Positions 34,957 through 43,622 of a stretch of DNA of 64,000 nt are shown here, piece after piece. The stretch comes from DATMRF01 sp035566435 (GTDB lineage: Bacteria > Verrucomicrobiota > Verrucomicrobiia > Limisphaerales > UBA8199). Positions within the stretch are counted from its first letter, which is position 1. Every line of letters begins with the position of its first letter. Under the pieces are notes generated by a model, which saw nothing but the letters and a program-made list of their open reading frames with translations, was not told the DNA's origin and made no database searches. Both the position numbers and the translations under genes were made by a program. The stretch is taken from the NCBI GenBank assembly GCA_035566435.1, contig DATMRF010000106.1:74702-138701 (forward strand). Direction: 5' to 3'.

Positions 34957-36345
34957 ATGCAGCGCCTGTTTGCCATTTGCTGGTTAACCTGGAAAGCCGC
35001 GCTCCGGTTCAGGTTGTTCCTGGTGGTAGCGGTGTTGCTACTCGCCTCGGTCGTGGTGTTGCCCCTGATGATTAAAGACGACGGCACCGCCCGGGGCTTT
35101 ACGCAGATCTTGTTGACCTACACTCTGACTACGCTCAGCGCGTTGCTGGGCCTGTCCACCCTTTGGCTGGCCTGTGGCACCCTGGCACGCGACATCGAGG
35201 ACTGTCAGATGCAGGTAGTCGCCGTGAAGCCCATCGCCCGCTGGCAAATCTGGTTGGGCAAATGGCTCGGCATCCTGTCGCTGAACGCGGTGCTGCTGGC
35301 GCTCTCCGGTGTCTGCGTTTACGGATTGCTCATGTGGCGGGCCAACGGCCTGCCCGCCAGCGAGCAGAAAATCCTACACAACGAGGTACTGGTCGCGCGC
35401 GGCTCGGCGAAACCGCGGAGCCACGCCCAGGAGATCGAGGCCGCCACGGAACGCCTGGTCAAGGAACGGCTCAAGAAATACCCACTGGACAAGGACAGCC
35501 TGGCAGACGTGCGGAAGCAAATCCGTGAACAGGTCAAGGCGGAGTTTCAGATCGTTCCGCCGGGCTACTCGCGCACCTGGGAAATTGACCTCGGCCTGGC
35601 GCGGTACCGGCTGCGCGACCAGCCGATCTACCTGCGCATCAAGTTCAACTCCGCGGAAAAGAGCCCCTCTGGCACCTTCGGCGGCGTTTGGGCTGTGGGC
35701 GTGCCGAATAAGACTGCCCTTTGGGGGGGCGATGAAATGATGAGCCTGGCACCCGATACGTTCCACGAGTTCCAGATCGCTCCCAACCTGTTCGATGCGG
35801 ACGGCGTTTTGACCGTTACCTTCGGCAACCCGAACAACACCACGCTGCTGGTCCCGCTCGAAGACGGCATCGAGGTGCTCTACCGCGAGGGCGGCTTCGG
35901 GATGAATTTCGCCCGCGGCCTAGGCATTATCCTTTGCTGGATGGCGTTGCTGGCCGCCGTGGGTCTGGCCTCCGCCAGCTTTCTTTCGTTCCCGGTCGCG
36001 GCCTTTTTTTCCCTGGGCCTCCTTTCGATGGTCTTGTCCAGCGGCACGATGGCCAATGCCGTCTCCGAGGGTACGATCGCGGATTACAATGCCGAGAAGG
36101 GAACGAAGGGATGGTCGCCGGCCGACGTTGTGGTCATTCCGGCATTCAAGGGGGCGCTTAAAATCATCAACCTGGCAAAGGGATTCTCGCCCGTGGAGTC
36201 TCTCAGCGCCGGTCGCAGCATCACCTGGAGCGAGCTGGCACTGGCGTTCGGCCAGATTGTCGGGCTGCTCGGCGGCGCCGCCGCCGTTCTGGGCATGGTC
36301 GTCTTCACCCGCCGCGAACTGGCCACCGCGCAAGGAACCCATTGA
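34957..36345 (+). CDS. ABC-2-type permease with large periplasmic domain
   Basis: 462 aa from the ATG at 34957 (a TTG three codons upstream is also in frame). Two helices near 15-40 and 48-72, the coupling segment GTLARDIEDCQMQVVAVKPI, ARWQIWLGKWLGILSL helix, then about 200 residues of soluble extra-membrane domain (residues 130-310) with strands (YSRTWEIDLGLARYRLRDQP, IYLRIKFNSAEKSPSGTFGG), and four C-terminal helices. This is the layout of ABC-2 permeases that carry a periplasmic domain. It overlaps the next gene by one base (TGATG), so they are coupled. Probable second subunit with the permease at 26307. Confidence 0.83.
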   Translation: MQRLFAICWLTWKAALRFRLFLVVAVLLLASVVVLPLMIKDDGTARGFTQILLTYTLTTLSALLGLSTLWLACGTLARDIEDCQMQVVAVKPIARWQIWLGKWLGILSLNAVLLALSGVCVYGLLMWRANGLPASEQKILHNEVLVARGSAKPRSHAQEIEAATERLVKERLKKYPLDKDSLADVRKQIREQVKAEFQIVPPGYSRTWEIDLGLARYRLRDQPIYLRIKFNSAEKSPSGTFGGVWAVGVPNKTALWGGDEMMSLAPDTFHEFQIAPNLFDADGVLTVTFGNPNNTTLLVPLEDGIEVLYREGGFGMNFARGLGIILCWMALLAAVGLASASFLSFPVAAFFSLGLLSMVLSSGTMANAVSEGTIADYNAEKGTKGWSPADVVVIPAFKGALKIINLAKGFSPVESLSAGRSITWSELALAFGQIVGLLGGAAAVLGMVVFTRRELATAQGTH

Positions 36346-37847
36346 TGAGCCCAAAGGTCAAAAAAGTCCTCCTGCTAGTATTGGGGGCCACCTTGCTCGT
36401 CGCGGTTTCCCAGGTGCAATCCTCCTTGAATCGCGACCGGGACCGGTTGGGCCTTACGCGGGTCGAGCCGCTGGAGAATGCCCCGCCCGTCCTTGCGTTC
36501 ACCACAGTTGCCCTGGGCGGATTCCGCGGGCTGATCTCCAACGCGCTTTGGATTCGCGCCAACGACCTGCAGGATGACGACAAGTTTTTCGAGATGGCCC
36601 AACTGGCCGATTGGATCACGAAACTCGAGCCCAATTTCGTGCAGGTGTGGGTGAATCAGGCCTGGAACATGGCCTATAACATCTCCGTCAAGTTCAAGGA
36701 CTACGGCGACCGTTGGCGCTGGGTCGAACAGGGCATCGAGCTGCTCCGCGACCAAGGGCTGCGCTACAACCCCAACGAAACGCTTATCTACCGGGAGCTG
36801 GCATGGTTCTTCCAGCACAAGATGGGCGCCAACCTGGATGACGCGAACGTCTATTACAAGGTCCAATGGCGGGACGAAATGAACAAGGTATTCGGCAATA
36901 AGCCTGCCAACTTTGATGAACTGATCCATCCGCAGACCGCCGACCAGAAGCAGCGCGCCCGGGTGCTCCGCGAGCGCTACAAGATGGACCCCGAATTCAT
37001 GAAGCAAGTGGACGAGCGTTACGGTCCGCTGGAGTGGCGGCTCCCGGAAGCGCACGCCATCTATTGGGCGGCCCTGGGCTTGGAGAAGGCCAAAGAAAAC
37101 CCAGGCAAGATCAAAGCGGACGACCTCATCACGTTGCGCCGGGTGATCTATCAATCCATGCAATTGAGCTTCCAAAGGGGACATTTGGTCAACAATCCGG
37201 TCGTAAAGATCGATCTCGGACCTAACCTGGACATTATCCCCAAGGTCAGCGCGGCCTACGAAGAGGCTTACCAGGACGACCCGAATAATCGCGAAAATAT
37301 CTCGAAGGCCCACCGGAACTTCCTTCGCGACGCTGTTTATTTCCTGTACTCGAACAATCGTATCGCCAACGCAGCCTACTGGTGGAAGTACTTGGGAATC
37401 AAATACCCCAATCGGAGCATGCTTGATAGTTCCCCGACGGCTTTCCCTTCGACACTCACAGTAGACGAGTACGCTTTCGAGCGAATCCAGGAAGATATCG
37501 GCGAGACGAGCCGCGATCGCGTGAAGGCCGCGATCGAAGGGCTCCTGGTCCGCGCTTACACCAGCATGGCGGTCGGCGAGGACGAGCGCGCCGCCGGTTA
37601 TGAGATGCTCGCCGGCAAGGTTCGTGACACATACGCGAGCAAAACGACCGCGCGAGGCGAATCCATCGCACTGCCGGCTCTCGAAGAGATAAAGCGGGAG
37701 ATCCTGAACCGTATGCTCGATCAGGAGAACGGCCTGCCCGCCGTCCTTCGCGCCACCTTGCGCACCAAGCTCGGTATAGGACCCGAACCCGCTGCGCCCG
37801 CCACCCCAGGCACGAATGCCCCGCCGCAAACCACTGCCAACGGCTAA
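36345..37847 (+). CDS. Membrane-anchored helical-repeat protein, PVC-type, unknown function
   Basis: 500 aa. One N-terminal membrane helix (KKVLLLVLGATLLVAVSQVQ), then an almost all-helical soluble region: FRGLISNALWIRANDLQDDD, FFEMAQLADWITKLEPNFVQ, VWVNQAWNMAYNISVKFKDY, all resembling TPR units. It ends in a Pro/Ala-rich tail. Only the last base of the preceding permease gene overlaps its ATG, which argues that it works with the transporter, perhaps as an extracytoplasmic scaffold. I know similar proteins only from Verrucomicrobiota/Planctomycetota genomes next to ABC-2 genes; that is recollection, not a search. Confidence 0.78.
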   Translation: MSPKVKKVLLLVLGATLLVAVSQVQSSLNRDRDRLGLTRVEPLENAPPVLAFTTVALGGFRGLISNALWIRANDLQDDDKFFEMAQLADWITKLEPNFVQVWVNQAWNMAYNISVKFKDYGDRWRWVEQGIELLRDQGLRYNPNETLIYRELAWFFQHKMGANLDDANVYYKVQWRDEMNKVFGNKPANFDELIHPQTADQKQRARVLRERYKMDPEFMKQVDERYGPLEWRLPEAHAIYWAALGLEKAKENPGKIKADDLITLRRVIYQSMQLSFQRGHLVNNPVVKIDLGPNLDIIPKVSAAYEEAYQDDPNNRENISKAHRNFLRDAVYFLYSNNRIANAAYWWKYLGIKYPNRSMLDSSPTAFPSTLTVDEYAFERIQEDIGETSRDRVKAAIEGLLVRAYTSMAVGEDERAAGYEMLAGKVRDTYASKTTARGESIALPALEEIKREILNRMLDQENGLPAVLRATLRTKLGIGPEPAAPATPGTNAPPQTTANG

Positions 37848-37876
37848 GAACGTGTTGTATCATTCTAGGAGACAAC

Positions 37877-37937
37877 GTAAGGAGTCTCAAATCCTCGGTA
37901 CACCTTGCGTTCTGGCGGAAGATCGGAGACTCCTTAC
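37877..37937. terminator. Perfect 12-bp inverted repeat, possible terminator or palindromic element
   Basis: GTAAGGAGTCTC (37877-37888) and GAGACTCCTTAC (37926-37937) are exact reverse complements with a 37-bp loop. It lies between the end of the transporter cluster and rimO. There is no T-run, so it may instead be a member of a dispersed palindrome family. Confidence 0.5.
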
Positions 37938-37965
37938 CTCTTCTCCGGCAAATCATGGATCATAA

Positions 37966-39603
37966 ATGAAGAGAGAACCCGCAGCGCGCTCTTTGAAGGT
38001 GGGTTTGATTTCACTCGGTTGCGCCAAGAACCTGGTGGATGGCGAAATCATGCTCGGGACACTGCTGAAAGACGGAGTCGAAATTACCAACCAGGCCGAG
38101 CGGGCCGACGTGGTGATCGTCAACACCTGTTCCTTCATCGACTCCGCCCAGGAGGAAAGCGTCGACACGATTTTGGAATCGGCGCAGGTGCGCGAGGCAA
38201 AAAACCGGGGCCAGGCATTGGTCGTCGCCGGTTGCCTGCCGCAACGCTTCCGTGACGAACTCCCGAAACTGCTTCCCGAGGTGGATGCGTTCATGGGCAT
38301 TGATCAGGTCGCTCGTGTGACCGAGATCGTCCGGGAAGCGCTCGATCGAAGAAAGTCCAAAGTCCAAAGTCCAAAGTCCAAAGCCTCACGTCTCAAGTCG
38401 AAAGTCCAAGGTCGCCGGTCGGGGAGTCCGCATCACGCATCACGCATCGCGCACCACGTTCTCCCTGACGCCTCACTCACCCCGGCAATTGAGGTCAACC
38501 TCCGTCCTCACTATATCCCGGACTACGCGACGCCGCGTTTCCGGCTGACGCCCCGCCATTTCGCCTACGTCAAAGTCGCCGAGGGCTGCAACCATCCGTG
38601 CAGCTTCTGCATCATTCCCCGGATGCGCGGCTCGCACCGCAGCCGGTCGCAGGCGGACATTGTTGCTGAAGCGAAAACCCTGGTGGCCGACGGCGTGAAG
38701 GAGCTGAACCTTATTTCACAGGACTCGACCTACTACGGACTCGACCTGCGGCCCAACCACAGCCGCGCCATCGCCACGCCGGACCGATTCAACGCCACCG
38801 TAAAAGCGCTGCCGGCCGAGGCGACGACGATTTGCAGCCTGCTGCGTGAATTGAACGCGCTGCCGGGAGACTTTTGGCTCCGCCTGCTCTACACCCACCC
38901 GGCCCACTGGACGGACGAGCTGATTCGGACAATAGCTGAGTGTCCCAAGGTGGCGCGGTACGTGGATATTCCTTTGCAGCATATCCATGACAGCATGCTC
39001 GAACGAATGCGCCGCGAAACCTCGCGGCAGTATATCGTAGATTTGTTGCGGCGCATCCGGTCGGGCGTGCCGGGCATCGCGCTGCGCACAACGTTCATCG
39101 TCGGTTTTCCCGGCGAGACCGAAGAGTATTTCGAGACGCTGTTGAACTTCATCCGCGCTACAAGGTTCGAGCGGCTGGGGGTCTTTGCTTATTCGCAGGA
39201 GGACGGCACGCGAGCGGGCAAAATGGCCGGCCAGCTGCCGGACAAGCTCAAGCGCCAACGCCGTCAGCGCGCAATGGCGGTTCAGCACGAAGTCGCAGCG
39301 GAGGTTTCGGAATCGTTCGTCGGCCGGGCCATTCGGGTGTTGGTGGAGAAAGCGGCCAGTGCGCGGGAACTGAAAGGCGCCCGTATCAGCTCCTGGGAAC
39401 ACGGCCTGTTGCGGGGACCGGACGAACACACCGCCCGGCTCAAGGGCCGGTACCTGGTCGCTCGCGGAGAGGCAGACGCGCCGGATATCGACGGCCGGGT
39501 CTATGTTCATGGCCAATTGCCGCCCGGTGAATTCGCCACCGTGACAGTGGTCGGACACACTGACTACGATTTGATCGCCGAACCCTACCAACAAACGACC
39601 TGA
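37966..39603 (+). CDS. rimO: Ribosomal protein S12 methylthiotransferase RimO, with repeat-encoded insertion
   Basis: 545 aa, about 100 longer than E. coli RimO. N-terminal MTTase domain with the cluster cysteines in SLGCAKNLVDGE, VNTCSFIDSAQEES and VAGCLPQR; radical-SAM motif CNHPCSFC in VAEGCNHPCSFCIIPRMRG; C-terminal TRAM-type domain. RimO adds a methylthio group to Asp89 (E. coli numbering) of S12. Between the first two domains, codons from about 38350 to 38460 are made of short tandem repeats (AAGTCCA units, then GCATCAC units) giving a basic, low-complexity stretch, yet the frame is kept. A second, smaller expansion follows LDLRPNHSRAIATPDRFNAT. Confidence 0.93.
   Translation: MKREPAARSLKVGLISLGCAKNLVDGEIMLGTLLKDGVEITNQAERADVVIVNTCSFIDSAQEESVDTILESAQVREAKNRGQALVVAGCLPQRFRDELPKLLPEVDAFMGIDQVARVTEIVREALDRRKSKVQSPKSKASRLKSKVQGRRSGSPHHASRIAHHVLPDASLTPAIEVNLRPHYIPDYATPRFRLTPRHFAYVKVAEGCNHPCSFCIIPRMRGSHRSRSQADIVAEAKTLVADGVKELNLISQDSTYYGLDLRPNHSRAIATPDRFNATVKALPAEATTICSLLRELNALPGDFWLRLLYTHPAHWTDELIRTIAECPKVARYVDIPLQHIHDSMLERMRRETSRQYIVDLLRRIRSGVPGIALRTTFIVGFPGETEEYFETLLNFIRATRFERLGVFAYSQEDGTRAGKMAGQLPDKLKRQRRQRAMAVQHEVAAEVSESFVGRAIRVLVEKAASARELKGARISSWEHGLLRGPDEHTARLKGRYLVARGEADAPDIDGRVYVHGQLPPGEFATVTVVGHTDYDLIAEPYQQTT
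38350..38460 (+). repeat. Two 7-bp short tandem repeat arrays inside rimO
   Basis: First array (38353-38383) has four to five AAGTCCA units, then diverged ones to about 38420; second (38432-38458) has GCATCAC, GCATCAC, GCATCGC, GCACCAC. They are in frame and translate to KSKVQSPKSKA- and HHASRIAHH-like peptides. Confidence 0.75.
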
Positions 39604-39618
39604 GGCCCCGACATACCT

Positions 39619-40836
39619 CTACATCGTCTTCGCTGCGGCAGGTCCGCCGCCCGCCAGCACCGTTTGCTTGCCCGGTTCCGCCGAGATGAGGCCCGCCGCC
39701 AATACACCCAGGACCCCGCACAACGTCCACAAGAGAATCGGGCTCGATGAAAAGAGCAGCATCCCCAGGCTTGGACCGCACACAAACGCCACTGCCCAAA
39801 CCATCCCGTACGTTCCCATGTAGAGGCCCCGTTGCGCCGCAGGCGCCAGGTCCGCCACGTAGGCGCCGCCCACGGGCATGCTGATCATCTCCCCCAGCGT
39901 GAACGTGGCGGTCGTGAGCGCGAGCAGAGGCAGCGAGCGCTCGAGCACGTTCGACGCAAACCCGGCGCCGATTAGCAGATACCCCAGCGCCATAATCCGG
40001 CGCGCAGGGAACCGCTTGGTGATGGTTGTCAAGGGCAGCTCGCAGAGCACAACCAGCGCACCGTTCAGGGAAACCACCAGCCCATAAGTGGAGGCCGAGA
40101 ACCCGCTGCGGGTGATCTGCAGGCTCATGGTCGAGAAGACCTGCACAAATACCAGGCCGACGGCCAGCGACGCGCACAAGACCTGGCGGAAGCGTTTATC
40201 CTCACGCACCACCCTGAACGTCTCCAGCAAAGAGTTTTCTGTTTGAGTGCCGCGCAATCCGGACGGCAGCGCGAACCACGCCACCAAACCGTAAAGGATC
40301 GAAGTGGCGGCGTCCCCCACGAAAAGCCACAGGAACGAGTGTTTGGCCAGCAGCCCGGCGGTCGCCGGGCCAAACGCCCAGCCGGCGTTGAACGACATCC
40401 GGTAAGCGGCAAACGCGGTCACCCGCTGCCCGGCCGGCACCAGGTCCGCCAGCAGGGCGCTGCTCGCCGGCCGATACAGTTCACCTGCCAATCCTACCAG
40501 GGCCGAAAACAACACGATCAGGGGCAAACTATGCACTTGCGAGAGACACAACATCACCGCCGCGCCCGCGAACATCGATAACACAATGGTCTTGCGGCGG
40601 CCCAGGCGGTCCGCCAGGTGTCCCCCCAGCACACAGGCGCCCAGTGTGCCGACCCCATACGCCGCGATCGCCAGGCCTGCTTGCGCTGGCGTATAGCCCA
40701 GGCCTGTCATGTAGATGGCGAGGAATGGCAGCACGAACGTGCCGAACTTATTCAGAAAGGTGCCGAAAAAGAGAATCCAGGCCCCCCGCGGCAGCGCCCG
40801 CAGGGACTCTCTCAGGCTGGCTTGCGTCTCGTTCAT
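39619..40836 (-). CDS. MFS transporter
   Basis: 405 aa, twelve predicted helices in two halves. The signature loop between helices 2 and 3, GGHLADRLGRRKTIVLSMFA, is the major-facilitator motif A (G-x-x-x-D-R/K-x-G-R-R/K). Opening segment FGTFLNKFGTFVLPFLAIYM and a late MGTYGMVWAVAFVCGPSLGM resemble multidrug-efflux-type members (MdtG/YitG-like). Substrate not assignable. Convergent with rimO, 15 bp apart. Confidence 0.9.
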   Translation of the reverse strand: MNETQASLRESLRALPRGAWILFFGTFLNKFGTFVLPFLAIYMTGLGYTPAQAGLAIAAYGVGTLGACVLGGHLADRLGRRKTIVLSMFAGAAVMLCLSQVHSLPLIVLFSALVGLAGELYRPASSALLADLVPAGQRVTAFAAYRMSFNAGWAFGPATAGLLAKHSFLWLFVGDAATSILYGLVAWFALPSGLRGTQTENSLLETFRVVREDKRFRQVLCASLAVGLVFVQVFSTMSLQITRSGFSASTYGLVVSLNGALVVLCELPLTTITKRFPARRIMALGYLLIGAGFASNVLERSLPLLALTTATFTLGEMISMPVGGAYVADLAPAAQRGLYMGTYGMVWAVAFVCGPSLGMLLFSSSPILLWTLCGVLGVLAAGLISAEPGKQTVLAGGGPAAAKTM

Positions 40837-40874
40837 AGATTCGTTTCAGTGGTTTGCCTTGAGCCGGAAGCAAA

Positions 40875-40908
40875 CAAAAAACCCACCGGCTTTTCAGCGG
40901 GTGGGTTT
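40875..40908 (-). terminator. Rho-independent terminator of the helicase gene
   Basis: On the minus strand AAACCCACC pairs with GGTGGGTTT (9 bp, 12-base loop) and is followed by TTTTTTG. It lies 190 bp past the helicase stop. The mirror strand lacks a good T-run. Confidence 0.7.
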
Positions 40909-41098
40909 CAAAAATCTGGTATTCTACATTAAGGAGACTCTGAACCCCAACCGCCGTCATGGCGCCGCATATCGACGACTCGCCGCCAGTAAGCCGGCCG
41001 GTACGCGTCTGCGCCGCGCGTATTCGGTGACTTCAGTTGAGGCTTAATGGACATTGACAGTGAACTTACGCCTATTTCGGCCCGCGTCAAAAGAAATC

Positions 41099-43570
41099 CT
41101 AAACGCTCACAGCTTGTTCTCCCCAAAACCGGTTCACTGTCTCCTGGATTGCGTTGACGTTCCGGACCCGGGCGGTCCGCCACCAGGGGGGCATTAGCCG
41201 CAAGTAGCGGCTTTCCCCAAACCGCGCATCTACCAACAACACGATCCCGCGATCGGTTTCCGACCGGGTCACCCTTCCGATTGCCTGCAAGACCCGGTTC
41301 ATTCCGGGAAAAGTGTAGGCGTAATCGAATCCCGCGCCGGCTCTTTCCTGGAAATAGTCCCGGATCAGGTCACGCTCGACGCAGAGCTGGGGCAGGCCGA
41401 CCCCCACGATGATCGCGCCAATCAACCGCTCCCCCACCAGGTCAATGCCCTCGCCGAAAATCCCGCCCATCACCGCGAACCCGACGAGCGTTCCACGATG
41501 CGCTACCGTAAACGCCGCCAGAAACTCCTCGCGTTCGCCTTCGCTCATGCTGGGGCGCTGAGCGAGCACCCGCGTTACTGGGTCCAAATGCTGGAACTGC
41601 GCATGGACCGCGTTCAGATACTGATAAGAAGGACAATAAACGAGATAATTGCCGTGCCGCCCTGCGACCGCCGCTTTAATTGTCTGGGCCACCTCCACCA
41701 ACGTTCCGGCACGCGCCTTAAAATGGGTGCGGATACGATCCTGCACCAACACCGCGAGATTCTGCGGCGGAAAGGGCGAGCACAACTGCAACACCGGATC
41801 TTCCGGGCTGCCCCCCAGCAGCTCGCGGTGATAATCCATCGGCGTCAGTGTAGCCGAAAAGAAGATGGCTGCCTTGCCTCGCTCCAGCGCTTGCCGCAGC
41901 AAGTACGACGGATCCAGGCAGAACAACCGAACGCGAGCGGACCAGCGGTTGCGTTTGAGAATTGTCACATAATGCTCGTCGTACAACTGAGCCGTCCGGC
42001 GAAACGAATACAAACAGAAATAAAACTCCAGCAACGCCTCCCGGAACTCTGCGGCTTCGTTCCGGGCCAGCCACGCTTCGGCTTCCTTGAGCGCATCGTC
42101 CAGGGCCGGGAGCAGGTCGCTTGGAAACTCCTTGCTCGTTTGGCCTGCCGGGGCGGCGGCTGCAACTCCCGCTGACGCCGCGCCAGTCGAGTCGCCGCTC
42201 GCCACCTCCGAAGGAAACAGGTTAAGCTCGAGGGCCGGATCCGAGGGCTCGACCGATTCGGTGCTTGGCGCCGCCGAGCCGCAGGCTTTTCGCATTGCCG
42301 AGTTCAGCCTCTGGAGCGTCCTGGCGCAGCGTGGCAGCGCCCCTCTCAACGCCTTCCTGGTCTGCTGAACCTCCGCTCCGTCCAGTTCGGCCGAAAACAT
42401 CTCCCGCCCCCGGTCCACCAGATTATGCGCCTCATCGACCAGAAACGCGTAATCGCCGCCGCCCTCGGCGAAGTGGCCTCGCAAATAGACTTTTGGATCG
42501 AAGACATAATTGTAATCGCAGACGACGGCATCCACCCAGATCGACAGGTCAAGGGAAAGCTCGAAGGGACAAACCTGGTGTTGCCGGCCGACGGTCTCGA
42601 GCACCTGTCTGGTGATTTCCTCCTGCGCCAGGGCTTCACGCATGGCGGGCTTATTCCGGTCGTAGTAACCGCGCGCTAGAGGACAAGTCTGCGGGTCGCA
42701 GGGGTGGCCCTGCTGCACACAAATCTTTTCCCTGGCGGTCAGCGTCAACGTGCGTAACCGGGAACCGGCGCGCCGCAGGTCGGTGAAGGCCTTCTCCGCA
42801 ACCGCCCGGCCCACGGTCCGCGCCGTCAGGTAGAACAACCGCTCGAGCTTGCCTTCCCCCAGCGCCTTCACTGCCGGGAACAGAACCGACACCGTCTTGC
42901 CGATGCCTGTGGGCGCTTCCAGGAACAGGCGCCCGCCTCGCGATAACGCCCGGTACGCTACCACTGCCAGTTCCCGCTGGCCCGGACGGTAGCTGGTGAA
43001 CGGAAACGCGAGTGTGCGAATGGACTCGTCGCGGTCTTGGCACCAACGGTACCGCTCCCGCACCCAGCTCAGGTAAATGGCGACCGTATGCTCGAAGAAC
43101 GTGGATAGCTCAGAAAAGTTAAACTGCTGGCGGAACTCAATCACCTCGCCGGTCTGCAGGTTTAGGTATGTCAGCTGGATGGCAAGCCGTTTGAGTTCAT
43201 GCTCGCGGGCATAGATGAACGCGTAAATCTTCGCCTGCGCCCAATGTAGCGGGTCAGCTGCGCCGTCCCAACCGCCTTGTACGGTTTTGATTTCTTCTAC
43301 CAGCGCCAGGTCCGTTTCCGCCAGCAGCCCGTCGATGCGGCCCTGAATCCGCAGCATAAACCCGTCATCCTCTATTTCATGCGCGAGCGGGACCTCCTTT
43401 TGGTAGCCGGCTGGACGGGAGCGCTGGACTTTTTGGTGGCCCCGAATCCCTGCGAGCGCTCGGCTCGGTCCAACAAAATCGCGCCCCCCCCCCAGATCGC
43501 CCTCTAGCAGCGCGAACTCCACCAGTTCGCGCACTGAAACTGAAAAAACTCGTTTGGAATCGGACGCCAC
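41099..43570 (-). CDS. XPD/DinG-like Fe-S helicase fused to a PD-(D/E)XK nuclease
   Basis: 823 aa. N-terminal about 180 residues form a RecB/Cas4-type nuclease: GRIDGLLAE (D), then LVEEIKTV (E-x-K) and HWAQAKIYAFIYAREH (Q-x-x-x-Y). Then superfamily-2 helicase motifs: Walker A APTGIGKT, Fe-S cysteines in ICVQQGHPCDPQTCP with the fourth in QVCPFEL, DEAH box VDEAHNL, and motif VI QAIGRVTRSETDRG. This is the XPD/DinG group of 5'-3' DNA helicases, which act in repair and on R-loops or G4 structures. The start is GTG at 43570. Codons near residue 26-30 contain a run of ten G (43484-43493 region), prone to slippage. A terminator lies downstream. Confidence 0.9.
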   Translation of the reverse strand: MASDSKRVFSVSVRELVEFALLEGDLGGGRDFVGPSRALAGIRGHQKVQRSRPAGYQKEVPLAHEIEDDGFMLRIQGRIDGLLAETDLALVEEIKTVQGGWDGAADPLHWAQAKIYAFIYAREHELKRLAIQLTYLNLQTGEVIEFRQQFNFSELSTFFEHTVAIYLSWVRERYRWCQDRDESIRTLAFPFTSYRPGQRELAVVAYRALSRGGRLFLEAPTGIGKTVSVLFPAVKALGEGKLERLFYLTARTVGRAVAEKAFTDLRRAGSRLRTLTLTAREKICVQQGHPCDPQTCPLARGYYDRNKPAMREALAQEEITRQVLETVGRQHQVCPFELSLDLSIWVDAVVCDYNYVFDPKVYLRGHFAEGGGDYAFLVDEAHNLVDRGREMFSAELDGAEVQQTRKALRGALPRCARTLQRLNSAMRKACGSAAPSTESVEPSDPALELNLFPSEVASGDSTGAASAGVAAAAPAGQTSKEFPSDLLPALDDALKEAEAWLARNEAAEFREALLEFYFCLYSFRRTAQLYDEHYVTILKRNRWSARVRLFCLDPSYLLRQALERGKAAIFFSATLTPMDYHRELLGGSPEDPVLQLCSPFPPQNLAVLVQDRIRTHFKARAGTLVEVAQTIKAAVAGRHGNYLVYCPSYQYLNAVHAQFQHLDPVTRVLAQRPSMSEGEREEFLAAFTVAHRGTLVGFAVMGGIFGEGIDLVGERLIGAIIVGVGLPQLCVERDLIRDYFQERAGAGFDYAYTFPGMNRVLQAIGRVTRSETDRGIVLLVDARFGESRYLRLMPPWWRTARVRNVNAIQETVNRFWGEQAVSV

Positions 43571-43622
43571 GAAGCCAGTCTCGGGCTGTGCGCCGGCTCG
43601 AGCAACAAAATTGAAACCGGGC

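Noticed and set aside
36375..37829. 484-codon minus-strand frame
   Set aside because: Antisense of the helical-repeat protein gene; composition is typical of high-GC shadow frames.
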